IMG/VR virus record: IMGVR_UViG_3300044714_000068
Span: 1 to 39,840 of that record
Direction: 5' to 3' (one strand)
Length of the DNA: 39,840 bases
Source of the DNA: a virus
Shown piece by piece: positions 14,164 to 22,173 of the stretch; positions within the stretch are counted from its first letter, which is position 1; each line of letters begins with the position of its first letter. A model generated the notes under the pieces. The model was not told the origin of the DNA and searched no databases. It worked only from the letters and a program-made list of their open reading frames with translations. The translations under genes were made by a program, and so were the position numbers.

Positions 14164-16818
14164 ATGGTTTCGACCGTTAAGTTCAGCCAATTTGCTAATG
14201 CCACTATATCTAATGTAGGAAATTTATTTGTTGGTGAGGGCGGTGGAAACAATTTCAAAACACAATTTCCATATCAATGGACAACTGCAACTCGCCCCGC
14301 ATCGCCTTATGATGGTTTGCTCGGATATAACACCAATGAGTCAGCTTATGAGTATTGGGATGGTGTATCCATGGCATGGGTAGAGCTAGCATCTGGTTCT
14401 ACAGGAACAGTTAGTTTGGTTAATTCTGGGACTGGTTTGACTGGCGGTCCTATTACCACGACTGGAACATTATCATTTGCGGCAATCGCGGCTGATAGTC
14501 TTTGGGCTAATACAACTGGCAGTACAGCAGTTCCAACTGTTACACCATTAAGTACATTTTTATTAGCAGCTAATAATCTATCTGATTTAACAAATACAGC
14601 AACGGCTCGTACAAATATCGGTTTAGCTATTGGTGTTAATGTTGAAGCATGGAGTGCCATTCTGGATGACATTGTTGGTGGATTAATGCCGACATCGGTT
14701 CAGTTGCAAATTGGAAGTTTCAATCATGGTACAGGTGCAAGCTCGTCTACATTTTGGCGCGGAGACGGTACATGGGCTGCATCTGGTGGTTCTGGTACTG
14801 TTAATTCTGGCTTGATTAATCAGATGGCGTGGTATGCTGCAACTGGAACCACTGTCTCTGGGCTACCGACTGCTAATAGCGAAGTACTAGTAACCTCAAG
14901 TGGTGGTGTTCCAGGTTTCAGCGCAACATTACCTGCTCAAGTGCAGGGTAATATCACAGAAGTTGGCACAGTCACATCTGGCACATGGAATGGTTCGATA
15001 ATCGGATTACTTTATGGTGGAACTAATGCAGCTTTAACGGCTAGCAATGGTGGAATTGTCTATTCAAGCGCGAGTGCATTAGCTATTTTGGCAGGAACAG
15101 CAACAGCTAATCAAATGTTGCAATCAGGTTCCAGTTCCGCACCCACATGGTCAACGACTACATGGCCAGCAACAAGTACTATTAATCAGCTTTTATATTC
15201 AAGTTCAGCAAATGTGATTTCAGGTTTGGCTACTGCTAACAATGAGGTTTTGATTACATCAGCAGGCGGTGTTCCCAGTTTTAGTGCGACATTACCAGCA
15301 GCAGTTCAAGCAAATATTACAACTGTTGGAACAATTACATCTGGCATATGGAATGGTTCAGTAATTGGTTTGGTTTATGGTGGTACGAATGCTGACTTGA
15401 TAGCATCTAATGGTGGTATTGTTTACTCAACCGCAAGTGCGATGGCAATCCTTGCTGGTACTGCAACAGCTGATCAGGTTTTATTATCTGGCGCTAGCGG
15501 CGCACCTGCTTGGTCTACTGCAACCTATCTTGCAACTATGACGGTCAATGAAATTCTTTATGCTAGTTCTGCAAATGTTATGGGTCAGATTTCGACCGCG
15601 AACAATTCTGTATTAGCAACAAATGGTAGTGGTGTGCCTGCATTTACAACATCATTACCAACTGCAGTTCAGGTTGGTGTAGGTAGTTTAAATAGTGGTA
15701 CTTCGGCTTCTAGTTCTACGTTTTGGCGCGGTGATGGAACCTGGGCGGCACCTGCTGGGTCAGGTACGGTAAATAGTGGAACGATTAATTATCTAGCTTA
15801 TTATGCTGCAACAGGTACAGCAGTATCAGGATTAACAACACCGACAAGCGGTGTGCTGACTGCTTCTGGTGGTGTTCCAACATGGGCAAGTTTGCTTGGC
15901 TTATCATTAGGTGGAACGAATGCAAACTTAACAGCAAGCAATGGTGGTATCGTTTATTCTACTGCATCAGCAATGGCGATACTTGCTGGCACTGCATCGG
16001 CTGGCCAAATGCTGCAATCTGGAGCAAGTAGTGCACCAGCATGGTCAACTAGCACTTATCCGGCAACTAATGCTGCTAATACTTTATTGTATGCAAGTTC
16101 AGCTAATACAATGGCGGCTCTCGCTACGGCTAATAGTTCAGTATTGGTTACGAGTTCGGGTGGCGTTCCTTCTCTTTCGACTACATTGCCAGCAAGTTTA
16201 ACTATTCCATCGCCTAAAATAACGACTGGATTGTTTGATTCGAATGGAAATGAGATGCTTGGATTTAATCCGGCAGCTTCAGCGGTTAACTATATTCAAA
16301 TTCAAAACTCTGCGACCAACCAAGCTGTAGCTTTAGGGGCGGTTGGTTCGGATTCAAATATTGTCATGTCTTTATCAGGAAAAGGTACATCAGGCGCTCA
16401 AACTCAAGGTAAATCTAATGCTGGCAGTAATAGCGCAGGATATATTGGTGAAGTAATTAGTTCTGTCGTTCTAGCCGCTTCCGCCGTATCTATGACTAAT
16501 AATACAAATAAAGATATTACAACTATTAGTTTAACCGCTGGCGATTGGGATGTTTTTGGAAATATACTTTATCAAAGTAGTGTAGCTGCTACTGATTATC
16601 AATGTTGGGTAAGCTTAACTTCCGCTAGCTATCCTGATCTTTCTAGTATAAATGCTATTCAAGGTGCAAGTCTTGGCGCTACAGTGGGCGGTCTTAACGC
16701 GCCGTATTTACGCGTTAATGTTTCAACCACAACAACAGTTTATTTATCAGGAGTAGCCTCTTTTGTAAGCGGCACTACCACAGCTTGCGGCAGACTTTAT
16801 GCTAGACGCGCAGGATAA
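14164..16818 (+). CDS. Long repeat-containing tail fibre, 884 aa
   Basis: A Ser/Thr/Ala/Gly-rich fibre. Residues about 137-153 carry the fibre motif NNLSDLTNTATARTNIGL. The central part has repeated modules: (Y/L)GGTNA near 283, 404 and 581, each followed by ASNGGIVYS and AILAGTA; STFWRGDGTWAA occurs at about 198 and 519. The C-terminal 120 residues (from about 765) look like a globular receptor-binding head (ITTISLTAGDWDVFGNI). AAGGAG upstream supports the start. It probably forms trimeric fibres. Near-identical repeats allow length change by recombination. Confidence 0.8.
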   Translation: MVSTVKFSQFANATISNVGNLFVGEGGGNNFKTQFPYQWTTATRPASPYDGLLGYNTNESAYEYWDGVSMAWVELASGSTGTVSLVNSGTGLTGGPITTTGTLSFAAIAADSLWANTTGSTAVPTVTPLSTFLLAANNLSDLTNTATARTNIGLAIGVNVEAWSAILDDIVGGLMPTSVQLQIGSFNHGTGASSSTFWRGDGTWAASGGSGTVNSGLINQMAWYAATGTTVSGLPTANSEVLVTSSGGVPGFSATLPAQVQGNITEVGTVTSGTWNGSIIGLLYGGTNAALTASNGGIVYSSASALAILAGTATANQMLQSGSSSAPTWSTTTWPATSTINQLLYSSSANVISGLATANNEVLITSAGGVPSFSATLPAAVQANITTVGTITSGIWNGSVIGLVYGGTNADLIASNGGIVYSTASAMAILAGTATADQVLLSGASGAPAWSTATYLATMTVNEILYASSANVMGQISTANNSVLATNGSGVPAFTTSLPTAVQVGVGSLNSGTSASSSTFWRGDGTWAAPAGSGTVNSGTINYLAYYAATGTAVSGLTTPTSGVLTASGGVPTWASLLGLSLGGTNANLTASNGGIVYSTASAMAILAGTASAGQMLQSGASSAPAWSTSTYPATNAANTLLYASSANTMAALATANSSVLVTSSGGVPSLSTTLPASLTIPSPKITTGLFDSNGNEMLGFNPAASAVNYIQIQNSATNQAVALGAVGSDSNIVMSLSGKGTSGAQTQGKSNAGSNSAGYIGEVISSVVLAASAVSMTNNTNKDITTISLTAGDWDVFGNILYQSSVAATDYQCWVSLTSASYPDLSSINAIQGASLGATVGGLNAPYLRVNVSTTTTVYLSGVASFVSGTTTACGRLYARRAG

Positions 16819-16848
16819 AAAAACTCCGCTCTAATATATAGAGCGGAG
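16817..16848 (-). terminator. Rho-independent terminator for leftward genes
   Basis: Stem CTCCGCTCT / AGAGCGGAG (9 bp) with a 7-base loop. Read leftward it is followed by seven T (16823-16817). It separates the rightward fibre operon from the leftward operon ending at 16872; the stem may also end the rightward transcript. Confidence 0.88.
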
Positions 16849-16871
16849 AAAACAACATATAGCAGGAAATA

Positions 16872-17078
16872 TTACGAATCTACTTTAACAATACAGTCGC
16901 CAAAGATAAAGACTACTTTTTTGGTTTTATCTTCCGTCATGCTAAATATACCCATATCGTAAGATGCATCTTTACCTTCACCGCTATAAATCAAAGTTCC
17001 ATGACTATAGCATCTTAAAGTATCTGCAATTGCCATGACAGATATTAAACTTAATATTAAGCCAATTAGGTATTTCAT
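16872..17078 (-). CDS. Small exported protein, 68 aa
   Basis: The first 19 residues are a signal peptide (MKYLIGLILSLISVMAIAD, with a cleavage-like AIA-D). The mature part is about 50 residues with two cysteines that could form a disulphide bond in the periplasm. It overlaps the upstream gene (ATGA). Phage-encoded periplasmic mini-proteins are often exclusion or host-modifying factors, but no specific role can be read here. Confidence 0.65.
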   Translation of the reverse strand: MKYLIGLILSLISVMAIADTLRCYSHGTLIYSGEGKDASYDMGIFSMTEDKTKKVVFIFGDCIVKVDS

Positions 17079-17335
17079 GCGGCATCCTGTGATTGAATGT
17101 CAGCTACTTTTTCTGCTGGGGTGACGGCATCTGGAGTGGCTGCTGACTCTTGTTCAGGAGCAACTTGCATGTGATCAATACCTAAATTAGCCCAATACAT
17201 ACCTTGATCTAAATTCATGAAAGCATAACCTCTAATTTGTGGGTTCAAAGGTAAGCGATTAATGAAGGTAATTAAATTAGAATAGAGTTGCCCAACGGTT
17301 TCTTTGCTCATGGTTTTTACTTGATCTTGAGACAT
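17075..17335 (-). CDS. Acb2/Tad1-like hairpin protein, candidate cyclic-nucleotide sponge, 86 aa
   Basis: Residues about 15-55 read as a helical hairpin: LYSNLITFINRLPLNPQIRGYAFMNLDQGMYWANLGID. The pattern R-x4-A-x3-L-(E/D)-x-(A/G)-x2-WA-x2-I matches the Acb2/Tad1 hairpin domain of phage anti-CBASS and anti-Thoeris sponges, which sequester cyclic dinucleotides or gcADPR. The C-terminal 30 residues are Ala/Glu-rich and probably disordered. It lies in a small accessory cluster between two terminators, near fibre genes, as morons often do. The call rests on pattern recognition of one domain and needs a profile search. Confidence 0.5.
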   Translation of the reverse strand: MSQDQVKTMSKETVGQLYSNLITFINRLPLNPQIRGYAFMNLDQGMYWANLGIDHMQVAPEQESAATPDAVTPAEKVADIQSQDAA

Positions 17336-17375
17336 GATTAATCCTTATTTGGTGGAATACACGAAAAAAGATTAT

Positions 17376-17408
17376 AAAAAAACCCCGCTATTTAAGCGAG
17401 GTTTTTTT
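17376..17408. terminator. Bidirectional terminator
   Basis: AACCCCGCT / AGCGAGGTT stem with one internal mismatch, flanked by a run of A on one side and T on the other, so it can act in both directions. It separates leftward genes at 17430-17672 and 17075-17335, implying a promoter in the 17340-17370 gap for the latter. Confidence 0.85.
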
Positions 17409-17429
17409 GATAAATTATAATTAACGATA

Positions 17430-17672
17430 TTAAGACCTGTCGTCGTTATAGTTATAATTGTTATCCTCAGCTTTTGGGCCAAGTTGTTTGTTCACCTTGT
17501 CCATTTTTATAGGTGTAACAGGATGTGCAGTGTTCGCCATGTCTTTCATGTCGTTATACTTCATCCCTTTGTTCATTTCCATATTGTTGCGAGCTTGCCA
17601 AGATTTTGGCATCGCAGAATATTGCTCATCTTTTACATTTTCAACAGCACCACTTTCGCCATCATCTATCAT
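17430..17672 (-). CDS. Small hydrophilic protein, 80 aa
   Basis: A Met/Asn/Asp/Lys-rich protein with little predicted structure (NNMEMNKGMKYNDMKDMANT) and an Asn/Tyr/Asp tail. AGGAG precedes the ATG. It lies between terminators as an independent small transcription unit. Composition is similar to the small hydrophilic proteins at 1065-1408. No family recognised. Confidence 0.55.
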   Translation of the reverse strand: MIDDGESGAVENVKDEQYSAMPKSWQARNNMEMNKGMKYNDMKDMANTAHPVTPIKMDKVNKQLGPKAEDNNYNYNDDRS

Positions 17673-17697
17673 TTTATATCTCCTAATTAGGTTTGGA

Positions 17698-17722
17698 TAA
17701 AGGAGGCTATTAACCTCCTTTA
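17698..17722 (-). terminator. Terminator-like hairpin after the inverted appendage gene
   Basis: Perfect 9-bp stem TAAAGGAGG / CCTCCTTTA with a 7-base loop, 6 bases beyond the stop of the leftward gene at 17728. There is only a short T-run. The stem contains a strong Shine-Dalgarno-like AAAGGAGG on the plus strand, so a double role is possible. Confidence 0.6.
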
Positions 17723-17727
17723 CGATC

Positions 17728-19116
17728 TTAGATTACTACAAAGCCAAAGATCAAAGTTCCGTTAAGTGCGGCGGCTGCAATATCATTGTTCTTGATTGAG
17801 ATTGCTGCGCTTCCAGCACTTGGAACAACACTGAAATTAAGGCCGATTCTGGTATTTGTTCCACCCATTAATTGAAGAAGCACAACCGAGGTTGATAGGA
17901 TTCTAGAATTGGTTAAAGTGAAACTATAGGTGGAACCTGATGCAGTTGTTAACGCCTCAGTGGTAATGACGCCCGCTTGATGATTGACAGTCGCAGCACC
18001 CGCGGTACTTGTAGCTGTTCCGCGATCTAACAAGATGGAGCCAGTCATCTGACCACCAGCTAATGGTAAACCTCCAAGGTTTGCCAATGATGCTGAGGCG
18101 CTCGCTACATCTGATAGATTGTTTGCACTTGTTAAGAATGTACCACCTGATGCGCCTGCAATTGTTGCTTGATAGCCAACAACAGATGCGCCTGGATCAG
18201 CACTAGCTAAAACAGTTAGTGTGCCAGCAGAAGGTGTAACTTTACGAACAACTGCTGCATTGGCTTGCGATTTGAAATCCGCAGTTACAATACTTGATGC
18301 GGTAATATTTGCATCGGTGATTGTAATAGTTGCGGAACCACCTGCATTAACATAACTTGCACCTAGTAGACCTAATGCTGTCAAATCAGCCGTTGGTACG
18401 AATGCAGAGTATTCAACAACGGATGCGCCAGGATCAGCACTGGTAACAACTGTAAACGATCCAGCAGCGGCTATAACAGTACGAATTGATGACGTATTTG
18501 CTTGGCTTTGGAAGTTAGCATTAATTACCATCCCCGCAGTAACGTTTGGATCAACAATTGAAAATGAAGCTGCGCCGCCAGCATAAGTACCTTTCCCAAC
18601 AACAATACCTTCATCTAACAATGAGACTGATGGACGATAGGCGATGTACTCAATAACAGATACGCCAGGATCAGCAGTTGAGATAACTGTTAATGTGCCA
18701 GCACCTGGTAATACAGTTAATACGTTTACAAGGTTGGCGCTGCTTACAAATCGCGCTATTACCACATCACCAGCAGCAATTGCTGAATCGGTGATGGAGG
18801 ATGTTGCAGAGCCACCAGCAATAGAAGCCAATGCTGAGTGAATACCAAGCTTAGCTAGTCCTTCCGTTGCAAGATTCATTGCAATAAGAGTTGTAAAAGC
18901 AGCATTAATGGTTGCCCAAAGATTACCATCAGAGGCTGATAAAAGAATGGTGTCATTGGTAAACCAGGTAAACGGACCTTCATTAGCAGCGATAATATTG
19001 GCAGCTTGAGCGGTGATATACCCAGAAGCTTGAGCGGCGGCAAGTGTATCGGTGGTTTGAATGGTGACGATATTGACACCATCATTGAAATAACGACGTA
19101 TATTGCTAATACCCAT
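17728..19116 (-). CDS. Repeat-rich tail appendage/fibre protein on opposite strand, 462 aa
   Basis: AAGGAG lies 7 bases before the ATG. Three beta repeats of about 80 residues (about 101-161, 179-241, 258-317) each end in a (T/S)ADPG(V/A)SV core, at residues 148, 227 and 307. A fibre-type motif NNLSDVASASASLANLGG follows at about 332-349, then a beta-rich C-terminal domain (about 350-462) resembling fibre tips. The ADPGAS repeat is shared with the needle-region protein at 7716-8090, so it is probably a virion component although separated from and inverted to the structural operon. A swappable adhesin or decoration fibre is the best guess. Confidence 0.65.
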   Translation of the reverse strand: MGISNIRRYFNDGVNIVTIQTTDTLAAAQASGYITAQAANIIAANEGPFTWFTNDTILLSASDGNLWATINAAFTTLIAMNLATEGLAKLGIHSALASIAGGSATSSITDSAIAAGDVVIARFVSSANLVNVLTVLPGAGTLTVISTADPGVSVIEYIAYRPSVSLLDEGIVVGKGTYAGGAASFSIVDPNVTAGMVINANFQSQANTSSIRTVIAAAGSFTVVTSADPGASVVEYSAFVPTADLTALGLLGASYVNAGGSATITITDANITASSIVTADFKSQANAAVVRKVTPSAGTLTVLASADPGASVVGYQATIAGASGGTFLTSANNLSDVASASASLANLGGLPLAGGQMTGSILLDRGTATSTAGAATVNHQAGVITTEALTTASGSTYSFTLTNSRILSTSVVLLQLMGGTNTRIGLNFSVVPSAGSAAISIKNNDIAAAALNGTLIFGFVVI

Positions 19117-19127
19117 TACGATCTCCT

Positions 19128-19144
19128 TATGTGAGTTTCACATA
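19128..19144. promoter_or_regulatory. Inverted repeat upstream of appendage gene
   Basis: TATGTGA-gtt-TCACATA, 7-bp arms with a 3-base spacer, lies in the 69-bp gap before the leftward gene at 19116 and partly against its ribosome site. It could be an operator or an mRNA hairpin. The half-sites look like CRP halves but the 3-base spacer does not fit CRP. Confidence 0.4.
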
Positions 19145-19185
19145 TTGTGATCTTAGATGGGTATAGATGCAATCGGCGTTAAAGC

Positions 19186-19647
19186 TCAAAAGGGTAAATC
19201 TACATCTCCTAAGCCATCATCGTTCTGTTTGGCAATATTTATCTTGGCTTCTGTTTTAGCGCGCTGAACATCATCAGTTGGTATATAATCTGCAATAACA
19301 GATTTGTCAGGATATTGATTTGTTTTGTCGGCCTGTATAATAATTTTACATTTTCCTGATTTTCCGATACATTCATGTGCATTCAAAGAACCGGATTGAT
19401 ATGTGTCTAGTAGCCCTGTGGCCTCTGCAAAATGTCCTACCTTAAATTCTAATGCTTCTAAAAGATAATCAAATAGAATTCTTTCACGACCGTCAGGCAT
19501 ATAAATTCTAACTTGGAGTTTAATCATTTCATTGCCTGATTTACTAAGGACTTCTTCTGCATTGATAATAGAAAAATCGTAAATACCTTTTGGTATTAAA
19601 TCACCTTCTGCCAATTGTTTTTCATTTAATGGATTATTGATTCTCAT
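19186..19647 (-). CDS. DUF669-like single-strand-DNA-binding protein, 153 aa
   Basis: The protein has the layout of phage DUF669 proteins: GDLIPKGIYDFSIINAEEVLSKSGNEMIKLQVRIY, then ILFDYLL and a helix, consistent with an OB-like fold. It ends in an acidic tip GDVDLPF, resembling the DDDIPF tip by which SSB recruits partner enzymes. It overlaps the Sak4-like gene directly upstream, a pairing common in phage recombination modules. Most likely it coats single-stranded DNA for the Sak4 annealing/recombination step. Confidence 0.7.
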   Translation of the reverse strand: MRINNPLNEKQLAEGDLIPKGIYDFSIINAEEVLSKSGNEMIKLQVRIYMPDGRERILFDYLLEALEFKVGHFAEATGLLDTYQSGSLNAHECIGKSGKCKIIIQADKTNQYPDKSVIADYIPTDDVQRAKTEAKINIAKQNDDGLGDVDLPF

Positions 19648-20522
19648 GCGGTTGCTCCTTCTCTAATTTTCAAGTTATCAATCATGCGTTGTGCATCTAC
19701 TTTGTTTATTTGATCTATAGTGGCGCATCGAAGAGCAGCCAATCTTTTATTTACGATTTCATCTGAAATATCTAAAGCATTAAACAAGCGGCGCAATTCA
19801 GTTAATTGATCATTACTAGCAAGCTCTTCGGTCTTTACTTCTTTTTCAAATATTTCTTTGCCTAATCTATCGCATAAAATTTGATATCCGCTATCAAAAT
19901 CTAGAAATTCATGCGTTTTAAGTTGCGTGTAACGCGATTTTTCAATGTATGCCTTAACTTTTTCGCCAATTCTACGAAGATTTATTACACTACCAAGCGC
20001 ATATTCTATTTTTTCACTTACATCAGACACTTTTCCTATTTCAATATTTTTTTCAAATTTAATTTTTTCATGCGCTGTGATTAAGCAGTTCATATCAAGG
20101 CGCGTGATCAACATACCAAGCTCAAAGGTTTGACGTTTAGCTTTAGCTAAATTGCGACCGAATGCTGTACCGTCACCATCTTTACTTTGCTTTTCTAATC
20201 GTTCAGCTTCTAAATTAGCAAGCAAGTGAAATGGAAAGGTAATGGAATCGATGACTAGCGTTTTGAATTCATGTTTTGTGGATAGCAGACTTTTTACTTC
20301 TTCGATTATATCGCCCATTTCATTTATTCTAGCAATAATACTATTATTATCTTCAAGCATTTTTACGAAATGTGGATGTTTAGAAAGACCTTCCGTATCA
20401 ATATAGTAGGTATTTGGAAATGAACAACAAAAATGAGTCTTACCTACACCACGATTACCATATACTACCGCTTGAAAGCGCGCATCTTCAACAACAGGCT
20501 TTTTACCTTTTAATTTATTCAT
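19644..20522 (-). CDS. Sak4-type RecA-like ATPase (AAA_24), 292 aa
   Basis: Walker A GNRGVGKT at residues 22-29, an FPNTYYIDTEG strand typical of AAA_24 at 36-45, and Walker B TLVIDS at 88-93. The C-terminal region contains helices ending at LKIREG. Sak4 proteins are small RecA/Rad51-like single-strand annealing proteins used by phages, acting with a phage SSB. The gene overlaps the SSB-like gene downstream by 4 bases and follows a 107-aa gene. Because no phage polymerase is visible, recombination-dependent steps probably use host replication proteins. Confidence 0.85.
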   Translation of the reverse strand: MNKLKGKKPVVEDARFQAVVYGNRGVGKTHFCCSFPNTYYIDTEGLSKHPHFVKMLEDNNSIIARINEMGDIIEEVKSLLSTKHEFKTLVIDSITFPFHLLANLEAERLEKQSKDGDGTAFGRNLAKAKRQTFELGMLITRLDMNCLITAHEKIKFEKNIEIGKVSDVSEKIEYALGSVINLRRIGEKVKAYIEKSRYTQLKTHEFLDFDSGYQILCDRLGKEIFEKEVKTEELASNDQLTELRRLFNALDISDEIVNKRLAALRCATIDQINKVDAQRMIDNLKIREGATA

Positions 20523-20543
20523 GTTTATTCCTTTTATTTTATA

Positions 20544-20867
20544 TTAAGCGAATGGATCGGATGCCATAATACTTTGTTCATCTTCAATTAAAGCGATAAT
20601 TTGAGATGCATAAGCCAATCTAATACAACGTTTAATGCATTCTAGTAAATCTTCAACCGTATCATGATTTTCGTTTTGGAGCACTTTTGCTATATGGTTT
20701 ACTATTTGAAGATCAGCAAGCGCTCGTTCAAAAGTTGAAAATTCTTCTTTTCCAATATCATCAGCTAAAAACGCACCTGCTAATTCGTTCATTTCTAATA
20801 TTGATATTTTTTTATCAGTTTCTGCATGCATTCTGATTAGCTTTTTCCAGTGCGGTATTTCAACCAT
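20544..20867 (-). CDS. Unknown helical protein at head of recombination operon, 107 aa
   Basis: All-helical, acidic protein (MNELAGAFLADDIGKEEFSTFERALADLQIVNHI; HDTVEDLLECIKRCIRLAYASQIIALI). The 88 bp upstream form a divergent promoter with a CI/Cro-like gene and contain the TATAC-N5-GTATA operator, so this operon is probably under that regulator. No family recognised. Its position ahead of Sak4 and SSB suggests a DNA-metabolism role. Confidence 0.65.
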   Translation of the reverse strand: MVEIPHWKKLIRMHAETDKKISILEMNELAGAFLADDIGKEEFSTFERALADLQIVNHIAKVLQNENHDTVEDLLECIKRCIRLAYASQIIALIEDEQSIMASDPFA

Positions 20868-20895
20868 TTTCTACTCCTTATTGAAAAAACGATTA

Positions 20896-20910
20896 TATAC
20901 CATCCGTATA
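20896..20910. promoter_or_regulatory. Operator-like palindrome TATAC-N5-GTATA
   Basis: TATAC-CATCC-GTATA in the divergent gap between the Sak4 operon and the CI/Cro-like gene. The same arms and spacer occur at 32816-32830 and 32910-32924. A further half-site GTATA lies at 20929-20933. This is a good candidate binding site for a phage repressor. Confidence 0.65.
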
Positions 20911-20954
20911 CAATTACAATAAGTTTGGGTATAGTCTGGTTGGAGGTTAAATCA

Positions 20955-21200
20955 ATGAGTGATAAGGTAATTGAGATAATTGGATTATTAAAAGATAAAT
21001 TAGATATGTCTAATCCTGATCTATCTAAAATGTTAGGATTTAAATCTATTTCTCATATTTGGATGATTGAATCAGGTTATAGAAAGCCTAGTTTTTTATT
21101 ATGTAAACGGTTGCTTGAAGCTGCAAAAGAATGCGGTATAAAGGATTTAACAATTGATATGTTGATGGATGATAATTTCGATGACGCAAGATCAGGTTAA
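20955..21200 (+). CDS. CI/Cro-like helix-turn-helix regulator, 81 aa
   Basis: Start at MSDKVIEIIG because GGAGG lies 10 bases upstream; a longer in-frame start at 20850 would cross the operator region. Residues about 17-60 form an Xre-type HTH (NPDLSKMLGFKSISHIWMIESGYRKPSFLLCKRLLEAA). It has no C-terminal dimerisation or LexA-like cleavage domain. It faces the recombination operon across a shared operator, the usual layout of a phage switch. The HTH departs from consensus (HIWMIESGYRKPS), so DNA binding is inferred. Confidence 0.72.
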   Translation: MSDKVIEIIGLLKDKLDMSNPDLSKMLGFKSISHIWMIESGYRKPSFLLCKRLLEAAKECGIKDLTIDMLMDDNFDDARSG

Positions 21201-21375
21201 ATTAAATGATGCGGTAAAGTTATTATGCTTTGCAATTAGCTTTATTGATGAAATGAAATATGAAGCAAATGATGATGTTCGTTTGTTAAGATGCACTCAA
21301 GCACATGCGTATTTGAATATGAGTTTAGATGATATACTTTCTAATTCTGATACACTTCCGCCAGGAAAGGAATAG
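21181..21375 (+). CDS. Small helical protein after regulator, 64 aa
   Basis: The frame overlaps the regulator by 20 bases; starts at 21169 and 21181 are both possible and neither has a strong ribosome site. The product is helical (VKLNDAVKLLCFAISFIDEM, LLRCTQAHAYLNMSLDDIL). Translational coupling to the regulator is likely. No family recognised. Confidence 0.5.
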   Translation: MTQDQVKLNDAVKLLCFAISFIDEMKYEANDDVRLLRCTQAHAYLNMSLDDILSNSDTLPPGKE

Positions 21376-21458
21376 TAACCCAGCGGGTGTATAATGATGC
21401 TCGGAGTTAAACATGAAATCGCGCCATGAAACGCTGACCCCATAATTAGTATATCTGA

Positions 21459-21626
21459 TTATTTGTTCTTTTCAACTTTTTTTCTACCACCTTTCTTTTC
21501 TCTCTTTGCTTTAATCATATCTTTTATTTCGCTTAATATAAATTTTACCTTATCTTTAAATGATGAAAAATCATCTTTCAATTTTTCAAATTCTGCTTTA
21601 GTAGGGTATTTTCTTGATTCTTTCAT
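21459..21626 (-). CDS. Small coiled-coil protein with basic tail, 55 aa
   Basis: The leftward frame starts MKESRKYPTKAEFEKLKDDF with GGAG upstream, continues as an amphipathic helix, and ends in a Lys-rich tail. The opposite strand also has an open frame over this stretch, but its Phe/Leu/Ser-rich translation is the usual shadow of such a gene. A small DNA- or RNA-associated protein is plausible. Confidence 0.5.
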   Translation of the reverse strand: MKESRKYPTKAEFEKLKDDFSSFKDKVKFILSEIKDMIKAKREKKGGRKKVEKNK

Positions 21627-21701
21627 CCGGTGCTCCAGTTTGTTATTGTGAAAAGTTGGTTATTAGATCAAAATAAAAAACATTAATCAAAGGAAATAAA
21701 C

Positions 21702-21962
21702 ATGAAGCCACGACACGATCGAGAGCCAACGACGTTCCCGTCTACACCAAGAAGGCATGCCACTCTTGAGTTGCCACCACCATCGCAAGATGATGAAAGC
21801 GAGGAGGAAGATAAAACACCTGCTATTGTTAGAAAAAGAATGTATTATCAGCGCACTCAGCATAAATCAACTTTCTTCAAAGAAGAAAATCCATCACACA
21901 AAGAAGGCGATGGACAGATTCTTGTAAAATCTAAAAAGAAATCAATTTTCGGATGTTTTTAA
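21702..21962 (+). CDS. Pro/Glu/Lys-rich hydrophilic protein, 86 aa
   Basis: AAAGGAAAT lies about 7 bases before the ATG. The first 45 residues are disordered-looking (TTFPSTPRRHATLELPPPSQDDESEEEDK); the C-terminus is basic and ends KKSIFGCF. It is a lone rightward gene between leftward genes. The composition is unlike typical phage enzymes and recalls disordered host-interaction proteins, but no family can be named. Confidence 0.55.
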   Translation: MKPRHDREPTTFPSTPRRHATLELPPPSQDDESEEEDKTPAIVRKRMYYQRTQHKSTFFKEENPSHKEGDGQILVKSKKKSIFGCF

Positions 21963-21973
21963 TAATGTATCCA
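21961..21973. repeat. 13-bp direct repeat, left copy
   Basis: AATAATGTATCCA, identical to 22175-22187. The two copies bracket the 63-aa zinc-site gene at 21982-22173, as expected if that gene was gained or can be lost by short-repeat recombination. Confidence 0.6.
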
Positions 21974-21981
21974 AGTGCATA

Positions 21982-22173
21982 TTATACGATAGATGTGGGA
22001 AATGGATTTTTGTTTTGATGATCTTTGCAGGTAAAAAACACTTCATCATCTCCGCGAAAACAATTTATTTGCCAAATAACTTTTTGTGTAGCTTTATTAG
22101 AGCAAAATTTACATTTTATATTTTTATATTTCGGGATGTTTTCTTTTCCTTGAAAATATGGATAAACTTTCAT
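21982..22173 (-). CDS. Small zinc-site protein, 63 aa
   Basis: Start ATG at 22173 overlaps the previous gene's stop (TGATG). Residues 21-24 are CKFC; C38 and a C-x2-H near residues 49-52 (FTCKDH) complete a possible CCCH zinc site around KATQKVIWQINC. It is flanked by a 13-bp direct repeat. Unknown role; last gene of the leftward operon that begins at 24507. Confidence 0.6.
   Translation of the reverse strand: MKVYPYFQGKENIPKYKNIKCKFCSNKATQKVIWQINCFRGDDEVFFTCKDHQNKNPFPTSIV

Noticed and set aside
17458-17700. Two rightward ORFs opposite the gene at 17430-17672
   Set aside because: Antisense shadows with a hydrophobic, cysteine-rich composition typical of the reverse of an Asp/Asn/Lys-rich gene; no ribosome site.
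19128-19144. CRP binding site
   Set aside because: TGTGA and TCACA half-sites are present but only 3 bases apart, whereas CRP needs 6.
21463-21651. Rightward 62-aa Phe/Leu/Ser-rich ORF
   Set aside because: Complement of the better-supported leftward coiled-coil gene at 21459-21626.
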